Assembly: GCA_014376425.1 (NCBI GenBank)
Contig: JACMRO010000414.1
Location: forward strand, 1-12,177
Reading direction: 5' to 3'
DNA length: 12,177 nt
Source: Rubritepida sp.
GTDB lineage: Bacteria; Pseudomonadota; Alphaproteobacteria; Acetobacterales; Acetobacteraceae
Positions 7,131 through 12,177 of this stretch are shown in pieces (the stretch's first letter is position 1; the number at the start of each line of letters is the position of its first letter). Made by a program: the position numbers and the translations under genes. Under the pieces are notes generated by a model. That model saw only the letters and a list, made by a program, of their open reading frames with translations, had not been told where the DNA came from and did not search any database.

Positions 7131-10040
7131 TCACGCAACCCCGACCTTCCCGAGCCGCACAATCCCGAGGCTGTGGCCCAGCTGCGCGGCCGGCTGGCGG
7201 AGGCGGGCGGGGCGGGCGCGGAGCTGCTCGCCAGGCCCGATTCGGCCGGCTGGATCGCCGCGCTGGCCGGCCACAGCCCGTTCCTGGCGGAGCTGGTGGC
7301 GCGGGAGCCGGCGATTCTGACGCGGCTGCTGGACCGTGGCGCCGATGACGCATTCCAGCTGGCCGTGGCACCGCTGGCCCGGGCCGACCCGGCGACGGCG
7401 CGGCCCGCGCTCGCCACGCTGCTGCGGCAGGTGAAGCGGCGCGCCGCCCTGGTGATCGCGGCGGCCGACATCGGTGGGCTGTGGCCGCTGGAACGGGTGA
7501 CGGGCGCACTGAGCACGCTGGCCGAGCAGACATTGGCCGCCGCCTGCCGGCACCTGCTGCTGGCCGGGGTGGAGCGGGGTGAGCTGCGCAAACCCGCCGC
7601 CCGCGCCGGCAAGGGCTGCGGCCTGGTGGTGCTGGGCATGGGTAAGCTGGGCGCGCGGGAGCTGAACTATTCCTCCGACATCGACATCATCCTGCTCTAC
7701 GACCCCGCCGTCGCGACGGAGCCCGAGGAAGCGCAGACCGCCTTCGTCCGCCTGGCGCGCGACCTGGTGAAGCTGCTGGAGGAGCGCAGCGCGGAGGGTT
7801 ATGTGTTCCGCACCGACCTGCGGCTGCGGCCCGACCCGGCGGCGACGCCGCTTGCCGTCTCGGTGCCCGCCGCCATCGCGTATTACGAAAGCATGGGCGC
7901 GACATGGGAACGGGCGGCGATGATCAAGGCGCGCCCGGTGGCCGGCGACATCGCCGCGGGCGACGCCTTCCTGCGCGACATCCGCCCCTTCATCTGGCGG
8001 CGGCACCTGGATTTCGCGGCGCTGGCGGACATCCATTCGATCAAGCGGATGATCCATGCCCATCACGGCCAAGGGGGTGGCAAGGGGGGCAGCTTGGGGC
8101 AGCGGCTGGAGGTGCTGGGCCATGACATCAAGCTGGGCCGCGGCGGCATCCGCGAGATCGAGTTCACCGTGCAGGCACTGCAGCTGATCTGGGGCGGCCG
8201 GGACCCGGCGCTGCGCGAGCCCACCACCATGGGGGCGCTGACCGCGCTGGTCGTGGCCGGACGGCTGGACCGGGTGGCGCTGGGCGAGCTGTCGGACGCC
8301 TATGAATTCCTCCGCCGCCTGGAACACCGGCTGCAGATGGTCGAGGACCGGCAGACCCACCGCATGCCGGAGGATGCAGCCGGCCTGGCGCGCATCGCGA
8401 GCTTCATGGGCGAGACCGGCGCGGAGGCGCTGGCGCAGCGCCTGACGGCGAAGCTGGCGGTGGTGGAGGCGCATTACACGCATGTGTTCGAGGGCATCGG
8501 GGGTGCAACGCCCGGCGATGGGTTTTCGGTTCCGACCGGGCGCGAAGACGCGCCGCAGGCGGTGGCGCAGCTGCGGGAAATGGGCTTCGCCGATGGCGCA
8601 TCGGCGCTGCGCATCCTCCGCGGCTGGGCCGAGGGCCATGTCCGCGCCACCCGCAGCGAGCGGGCACGGGCGCTGCTGGCCGGCCTGGTCCCGGCCCTAC
8701 TGGAGAGCTTCAGCGCCGAAGCCGACCCCGATGCCGTCCTCACCCGCTTCGACGCCATGCTGGCAGGGCTGCCGGTGGGCGTGCAGATCCTCAGCCTGAT
8801 CATGCGCAACCCCGGCCTGCTGAAGCGCATCGCCACCATCCTGGGCGCCGCGCCGCCTTTCGCCGACCACCTGGCGCATTTCCCCGCCGCCTTCGAGGGA
8901 TTGCTGAGCAATGACCCTGCCGGGCCGCTGCCGATCGCGGCCCGGGTGCGCGAGGCGCGGCATCTGGAGGAGGCGCTGGACGCCGTGCGCCGCCTGGCAA
9001 CCGAGCGGCGCTTCGAAATCGACGCCGCGCTGCTGGAATGCCGGCTGGATGCCGATGCGGCGGGCCGGCTGCGCTCATCCCTGGCCGAGACGGTGATGGA
9101 GGCGGTGATCCCGCGCGTCACCGCCGAATTCGAGATCCGGCATGGCCGCGTGGCCGGCGGCGCGCTGGCGGTGCTGGCGATGGGCAAGCTGGGCGGGCAG
9201 GAGATGCTGCCCGGCAGCGACCTGGACCTGGTGCTGTTGTACGACCACGCCGTGGACGCCGAGACCAGCAAGGGCGGCACCCGGTCGCTGGCGCCGAGCG
9301 ACTACTTCATCCGGCTTTCGCACCAGGTGGTGGCCGCACTTTCCTCGCCCGGTGCCGAGGGCGCGCTCTTCGCTGTCGACATGCGGCTGCGGCCCACGGG
9401 CAATAAGGGGCCGGTGGCAACGCGGCTGTCGAGCTTCGAGGCCTACCAGGCGGGGCAGGCATGGAGCTGGGAGCGGATGGCGCTGATGCGGGCGCGGGTC
9501 GTGGCCGGCCCGCCGGCTTTCCGCAAGGCGGTGGAGGCGGCACTGCGCATGGCGCAGCTGCGGCCCCTGCCGCCCGGCCGGGCGCTGGCCGATGCGGCCG
9601 CGATGCGCGCCCGGCTGCTGCGCGAATTGCCGCCTGACGGACCATGGGACCTCAAGGCGATGCCCGGCGGCATGATCGAGGTGGAATTCATCGCCCAGGC
9701 GCTGCTGCTGGAGCATGCGCCCCACCGGCCCGAGCTGTGGCGGGCCAACACCTCCGCGGCCCTGGCCGCGCTAGGCGAGGCGGGGCTGCTTCCCGAGGCG
9801 CCCGAGCTGATCCGCGCCGAGCGGCTGTGGCGTACCCTGGTCGGCCTGCGCCGGCTTATGCTGGCGCGTCCGCTGGACAGCGAGATCTCGCCGACCGCCG
9901 AGGCGGTGCTGCTGCGCGGCGTGGGCCAGGTGCTGGGCGCGCCGCCGGTTGACGGAACGGCGCTGCGCCAGCAGATCGAACTGCACGCCCGGGTGGTGCG
10001 CGCCGCCTTTGCCCGTCACATCCAGCAGGAGCACGCATGA
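7128..10040 (+). CDS. glnE: Bifunctional glutamine synthetase adenylyltransferase/adenylyl-removing enzyme
   Basis: GlnE adds AMP to a tyrosine of glutamine synthetase when nitrogen is plentiful and removes it when nitrogen is scarce, under control of PII. The protein has about 970 residues (E. coli GlnE has 946) and the two expected nucleotidyltransferase halves. Counting from the upstream ATG at 7101, the N-terminal removing domain has GMGKLGARELNYSSDIDIIL from 179 (acidic pair D193, D195) and LRLRPDP. The C-terminal transferase domain has AMGKLGGQEMLPGSDLDLVL from 693 (D707, D709) and MRLRPTGNKGP. I prefer the ATG at 7128 because the first nine codons of the longer form look non-coding. 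The TGA overlaps the bcp ATG. Neither glnA nor the PII gene is in the window. Confidence 0.96.
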   Translation: MSRNPDLPEPHNPEAVAQLRGRLAEAGGAGAELLARPDSAGWIAALAGHSPFLAELVAREPAILTRLLDRGADDAFQLAVAPLARADPATARPALATLLRQVKRRAALVIAAADIGGLWPLERVTGALSTLAEQTLAAACRHLLLAGVERGELRKPAARAGKGCGLVVLGMGKLGARELNYSSDIDIILLYDPAVATEPEEAQTAFVRLARDLVKLLEERSAEGYVFRTDLRLRPDPAATPLAVSVPAAIAYYESMGATWERAAMIKARPVAGDIAAGDAFLRDIRPFIWRRHLDFAALADIHSIKRMIHAHHGQGGGKGGSLGQRLEVLGHDIKLGRGGIREIEFTVQALQLIWGGRDPALREPTTMGALTALVVAGRLDRVALGELSDAYEFLRRLEHRLQMVEDRQTHRMPEDAAGLARIASFMGETGAEALAQRLTAKLAVVEAHYTHVFEGIGGATPGDGFSVPTGREDAPQAVAQLREMGFADGASALRILRGWAEGHVRATRSERARALLAGLVPALLESFSAEADPDAVLTRFDAMLAGLPVGVQILSLIMRNPGLLKRIATILGAAPPFADHLAHFPAAFEGLLSNDPAGPLPIAARVREARHLEEALDAVRRLATERRFEIDAALLECRLDADAAGRLRSSLAETVMEAVIPRVTAEFEIRHGRVAGGALAVLAMGKLGGQEMLPGSDLDLVLLYDHAVDAETSKGGTRSLAPSDYFIRLSHQVVAALSSPGAEGALFAVDMRLRPTGNKGPVATRLSSFEAYQAGQAWSWERMALMRARVVAGPPAFRKAVEAALRMAQLRPLPPGRALADAAAMRARLLRELPPDGPWDLKAMPGGMIEVEFIAQALLLEHAPHRPELWRANTSAALAALGEAGLLPEAPELIRAERLWRTLVGLRRLMLARPLDSEISPTAEAVLLRGVGQVLGAPPVDGTALRQQIELHARVVRAAFARHIQQEHA

Positions 10041-10504
10041 GCGAACTGAAAGCCGGCGACGCCGCCCCCGCCTTCACCATGGCCGCCAGCGGCGGCCGCG
10101 AGGTGTCGTCGGCCACGCTGCTGGGCCAACCCTACCTGCTGTATTTCTACCCCAAGGCCGACACGCCGGGATGCACCAAGCAGGCCTGCGGCATCCAGGA
10201 GGCGCTGCCAGCGCTGGGTGGCCTGGGGCTGACGGTGATCGGCGTCTCACCCGACCCGTTGCCGCCGATCGAGAAGTTTGCGAAGAAATTCAGCCTGGCA
10301 TTCCCGCTGGCCAGCGACCCCGACCATGCGGTGGCGCAGGCCTATGGGGTGTGGGTGGAGAAATCCATGTATGGCCGGACTTACATGGGCATGGAGCGGT
10401 CAAGCTTCCTGGTCGGCAGCGACGGCACCATCCGGCGGGTATGGCGGAAGGTGAAGCCAGAATTGCACGCCGCGGCCGTTCTGGAGGCGGCACGGAAACT
10501 CTAG
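10037..10504 (+). CDS. bcp: Thioredoxin-dependent peroxiredoxin, Bcp/PrxQ type
   Basis: Bcp reduces hydrogen peroxide and organic hydroperoxides in the cytoplasm using thioredoxin. The 155-residue protein has the signature TPGCTKQAC, giving the peroxidatic cysteine C46 and resolving cysteine C51, the same five-residue spacing as C45 and C50 of E. coli Bcp. FYPKADTPGCT, then VSPDP, then FPLASDP and the C-terminal MGMERSSFLVGSDGTIRRVW complete the family pattern. The ATG overlaps the glnE stop (ATGA), and a strong AGGAG at 10027-10031 lies five bases before it. Co-transcription with glnE is therefore likely, with independent ribosome loading. Its TAG shares a CTAG palindrome with the stop of the convergent small gene. 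Confidence 0.96.
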   Translation: MSELKAGDAAPAFTMAASGGREVSSATLLGQPYLLYFYPKADTPGCTKQACGIQEALPALGGLGLTVIGVSPDPLPPIEKFAKKFSLAFPLASDPDHAVAQAYGVWVEKSMYGRTYMGMERSSFLVGSDGTIRRVWRKVKPELHAAAVLEAARKL

Positions 10505-10722
10505 CCGAACGGCTTCTGTGCCCGTTCGAGCAGGCGGGCAAAGAAGCCGGGCTTCTTCTCGGGCGCGGCCTCAGGCGTGCGGGCGGCGGCGGCAGCGGCC
10601 GCGGCGTCCTCGCGCGCGCGTCTTTCCTTCTGGGCCAACCACTTCTCCAGGCTCAGGCCAGCCTTGGCGGCCCGCTTGGCTTCATACGCGCGCTGGCCGT
10701 CTGTGAGTTTGCTCGCATCCAT
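10501..10722 (-). CDS. Small charged alanine-rich protein, function unknown
   Basis: This 73-residue protein begins MDASKLTDGQRAYEAKRAAK, continues AGLSLEKWLAQKERRARED, then has eight alanines (40-47), and ends EKKPGFFARLLERAQKPFG. It is probably two charged helices joined by an alanine-rich linker, with an amphipathic C-terminal helix. I recall similar LTxGQxAYEAKRAAKAGxSLxKWL proteins in Alphaproteobacteria but know no function. The frame opens upstream to 10812, but the extension is Pro/Arg-rich. AGGAG at 10731-10735, eight bases before the ATG at 10722, sets the start. It diverges from the DUF1491 gene across 80 bp and its stop overlaps the bcp stop in CTAG. Confidence 0.82.
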   Translation of the reverse strand: MDASKLTDGQRAYEAKRAAKAGLSLEKWLAQKERRAREDAAAAAAAARTPEAAPEKKPGFFARLLERAQKPFG

Positions 10723-10790
10723 CGGGGGCTCTCCTGCGCCGCCTATGTGCCGCGCGGGCCGCGCCCTGGCAACACGCGGCGGGGCGGGGC

Positions 10791-10794
10791 AGGA
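10791..10794 (+). promoter_or_regulatory. Ribosome binding site favouring the inner DUF1491 start
   Basis: AGGA at 10791-10794 is eight bases from the ATG at 10803, good spacing. It overlaps the alternative in-frame ATG at 10794, which would then have only an abutting GCAGG. This favours the start that begins MEPRVKSEIW over the one that begins MADMEPRVKS. Confidence 0.5.
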
Positions 10795-10802
10795 TGGCCG
10801 AC

Positions 10803-11135
10803 ATGGAACCACGGGTGAAGTCCGAAATCTGGGTCAGCATGGCGTTGCGGCTGTCCAATGCCGCCGGCCGTCCGGCCATGCAGCTGCGCCGGGGCGACCC
10901 GGATAGTGGCGGCTTCCTGTGCGTCATGCTTGGCCGCGATGGCGTCGTCGTGCTGTCGCAGGCGCGCGACGGCGAAGGGCGGCCTGCCTGGGTGCGCGGC
11001 ACCGGGCCGGCGCCGGTGGATCAGGCGGAGGCGGACGCTTACATCGAGCGCCAAGTTGCGCGCGACCCCGATCTTTGGGTTCTCGAGTTCGAGGCGCCGG
11101 ACTACCTGCCGCCGTTCGAGGCGAGGATTATTTAG
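10803..11135 (+). CDS. DUF1491 family protein
   Basis: The 110-residue product (113 if translation starts at 10794) shows the whole DUF1491 pattern: RVKSEIWVSMALRL at the start, then GRPAMQLRRGDPDSGGFLC, VVVLSQARDGEGRPAWVRGT, a PVDQAEADAYIERQ helix and DPDLWVLEFEAPDYLPPFE at the end. DUF1491 is a small cytoplasmic alphaproteobacterial family of unknown function. The conserved tryptophan, arginine and GGF segments suggest a compact beta-rich fold. There is no signal or membrane segment. The gene ends with TAG at 11133-11135 and overlaps the convergent gpt gene by 8 bp. It diverges from the 73-residue gene. Confidence 0.88.
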   Translation: MEPRVKSEIWVSMALRLSNAAGRPAMQLRRGDPDSGGFLCVMLGRDGVVVLSQARDGEGRPAWVRGTGPAPVDQAEADAYIERQVARDPDLWVLEFEAPDYLPPFEARII

Positions 11136-11604
11136 CCAGGCCCTTGGCGATGGGCGCGATGAACTGCACCTCGGTATCCCAGGGGAACAGGATCCAGGTG
11201 TCCTGGCTGACTTCGGTGATGAAGGTGTTGACCAGCGGCTTGCCGGCGGGCTTGGCGTAGATAGTGGCGAAATGCGCGCCCGGCAGCAGGCGGCGCACGA
11301 CCTTCGCCGTCGTGCCGGTGTCCACCAGGTCGTCGATGATCAGCCAGCCGGTGCCGTCGCCGGCGGCGTCGGGGTTCTTGATGACCCGGGGGTCGCCGCG
11401 GCTTTCCTCGTCATAGGTTACGACGCTGACCGTCTCGATCATGCGGCATTCCAGCTCGCGCGCGATGATGGCGGCGGGGATCAGCCCACCTCGGGGGATG
11501 GCGACGATGCCCTGCCAGGGCCCGCCTTCCAGCAGCCGCCAGGCCAGCGCCTTGCTGTCGCGATGCAGCTGGTCCCAGGTGACAGTGAAGTAGCGCGGCG
11601 CCAT
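11128..11604 (-). CDS. gpt: Xanthine/guanine phosphoribosyltransferase
   Basis: Gpt salvages xanthine and guanine by joining them to PRPP to form XMP and GMP. The 158-residue protein (E. coli Gpt has 152) shows the type I PRTase fold: VAIPRGGLIPA at 34-44, VVTYDEESRG at 61-70, the PRPP-binding loop LIIDDLVDTGTTA at 88-100, and AKPAGKPLV at 117-125. The C-terminal hood has QDTWILFPWDTEV at 134-146, matching the E. coli QDTWIEQPWD segment that contacts the base. The ATG at 11604 follows AGGGGA (11614-11619) by nine bases. The gene lies downstream of csaA on the same strand, 145 bp apart, and its leader contains overlapping hairpins described separately. Its 3' end overlaps DUF1491. Confidence 0.95.
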   Translation of the reverse strand: MAPRYFTVTWDQLHRDSKALAWRLLEGGPWQGIVAIPRGGLIPAAIIARELECRMIETVSVVTYDEESRGDPRVIKNPDAAGDGTGWLIIDDLVDTGTTAKVVRRLLPGAHFATIYAKPAGKPLVNTFITEVSQDTWILFPWDTEVQFIAPIAKGLAK

Positions 11605-11614
11605 GGCTCGAATT

Positions 11615-11640
11615 CCCCTGCCGCCCCGTCGCAGGGGCGG
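11615..11640 (-). promoter_or_regulatory. Two mutually exclusive hairpins over the gpt Shine-Dalgarno sequence
   Basis: Read on the minus strand, CCCCTGC (11637-11631) can pair with GCAGGGG (11621-11615) in a 7 bp stem with a 9-base loop. This stem buries most of the AGGGGA Shine-Dalgarno sequence. Alternatively, CCGCCCC (11640-11634) can pair with GGGGCGG (11627-11621) in a 7 bp all-G/C stem with loop TGCGAC, leaving AGGGGA free. The stems share bases 11634-11637 and 11621, so they cannot coexist. This geometry fits an on/off translational switch. No known purine riboswitch core is recognisable, and C/G-rich leaders in such genomes can pair by chance. Confidence 0.4.
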
Positions 11641-11749
11641 GGGCGGCCGTCAAGAGATGGCGGGAAAGGCGCTGCCCCGCCGCCGCGCTTGGGCGGCGAT
11701 GCGCTGGCCGCATCCTGCTGCGCCCGCCCGCGCCGCAGCCGGCATGGGC

Positions 11750-12091
11750 TCAGAACATCCGGCCACCATCGGGCACTGTTCGGTCAGGCCCGAGCAGCAC
11801 TACGGCGCCATTCGCGTCGGGCATGCCCAGCACCAGGACTTCGCTCATGAAGCTGCCGATCTGGCGCGGTGGAAAATTCACCACGGCGGCTACCTGGCGG
11901 CCAATCAGCGCCTGTGGCGCATAATGCACCGTCAGCTGGGCTGAGCTTTTCCGCACCCCCAGCGTGCCGCCGAAATCCACCCACAGCTTGATCGCGGGCT
12001 TGCGTGCTTCGGGGAAGGGTTCGGCCCGGATGACGGTGCCGACGCGGATGTCGACACGCTCGAATTCACCCCAGGTGATCGGCTGTTGCAT
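11750..12091 (-). CDS. csaA: CsaA-type tRNA-binding domain protein
   Basis: This 113-residue protein is a single OB-fold tRNA-binding domain like Bacillus CsaA and the C-terminal domain of some methionyl-tRNA synthetases. It matches the usual length. Key stretches are ITWGEFERVDIRVGTVIRAE, PEARKPAIKLWVDFG, GVRKSSAQLTVHY, QVAAVVNFPPRQIGSFMSEV and VLGMPDANGAVVLLGPD. The KSSAQ and NFPPRQIG-FMSEVL motifs are hallmarks of CsaA. It has been described as a chaperone linked to secretion and as a homodimeric tRNA binder; the true role is uncertain. The ATG at 12091 sits at the family start, though its GGAG is only two bases away. An ATG at 12127 would add an atypical tail. gpt follows on the same strand. 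Confidence 0.93.
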   Translation of the reverse strand: MQQPITWGEFERVDIRVGTVIRAEPFPEARKPAIKLWVDFGGTLGVRKSSAQLTVHYAPQALIGRQVAAVVNFPPRQIGSFMSEVLVLGMPDANGAVVLLGPDRTVPDGGRMF

Positions 12092-12156
12092 GGCTCCGAG
12101 CTTGTCGCGCGGGGAGGGCCATGGCAACGGTGGGAAATCAGCGGGGTCCAGGACAA

Positions 12157-12177
12157 ATGCGCGATTTTCACCTTGCC
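12157..12177 (+). CDS. Start of a plus-strand gene cut by the window edge, possibly gamma-glutamyltransferase
   Basis: An ATG at 12157, preceded by AGGA at 12150-12153 with a three-base gap, opens the frame MRDFHLA, which runs off the window. MRDF-L is a start I associate with bacterial gamma-glutamyltransferase homologues, but seven residues cannot prove it. An in-frame ATG at 12121, just after GGGGAGGG, would lengthen the protein by 12 residues. The gene would diverge from csaA across about 65 bp. If it is a gamma-glutamyltransferase, it would act on glutathione-type substrates, as does the ChaC-like enzyme earlier in the window. Confidence 0.3.

Noticed and set aside
7103..7639. N-terminal extension of the AsmA-like frame
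   Set aside because: Ser/Arg/Ala-rich sequence overlapping conserved GlnE coding. The membrane anchor expected at the true N-terminus begins shortly after the ATG at 7102.
7131..8639. 502-codon minus-strand open frame opposite glnE
   Set aside because: His/Gln/Arg-rich shadow of the conserved GlnE N-terminal domain, with no family match.
10858..11850. 330-codon plus-strand open frame across DUF1491, gpt and the csaA-gpt gap
   Set aside because: It spans several supported genes in other frames, has a poor translation and no domain.

Overview
This 12.2 kb window reads as ordinary, densely packed chromosomal DNA from a high-GC alphaproteobacterium, probably an Acetobacteraceae-type organism (Roseomonas or a relative). 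The evidence is the strong G/C third-position bias in every real frame, three families largely confined to Alphaproteobacteria (DUF4169, DUF2125, DUF1491), and a neighbourhood of an AsmA/YhdP-like protein, glnE and bcp. I see no tRNA, rRNA, IS element, phage gene, CRISPR array or sign of recent transfer. All gaps between genes are under 150 bp.

Left part (1-3180): the C-terminal end of an unidentified gene, a convergent dienelactone hydrolase family enzyme, then a divergent DUF4169-RidA pair joined by an ATGA overlap. A ChaC-like gamma-glutamylcyclotransferase follows on the minus strand, and a DUF2125 membrane-anchored protein diverges from it.

Middle (3181-10040): a 138 bp leader holds an AT-rich patch and a 9 bp inverted repeat. 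It precedes a small ACT-like protein that converges, with a 1 bp gap, on a 1175-residue AsmA/YhdP-type envelope protein. That protein is head-to-head with glnE, the nitrogen-control adenylyltransferase of glutamine synthetase. The candidate start codons of these two genes interlock in CATG palindromes.

Right part (10037-12177): bcp peroxiredoxin is coupled to glnE by ATGA and shares a CTAG stop palindrome with a convergent 73-residue protein. A DUF1491 gene overlaps the end of a convergent xanthine/guanine phosphoribosyltransferase (gpt). csaA lies upstream of gpt on the same strand, and at the right edge a plus-strand gene begins, possibly gamma-glutamyltransferase.

The genes work mainly in housekeeping: metabolite damage control (RidA), glutathione turnover (ChaC-like enzyme, possibly GGT), peroxide defence (Bcp), nitrogen control (GlnE), purine salvage (Gpt) and envelope lipid homeostasis (AsmA-like). 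I found no convincing new multi-gene system. The most interesting items are a gpt leader in which two mutually exclusive hairpins would expose or hide the Shine-Dalgarno sequence, and the orphan ACT-like gene with its unusual leader.
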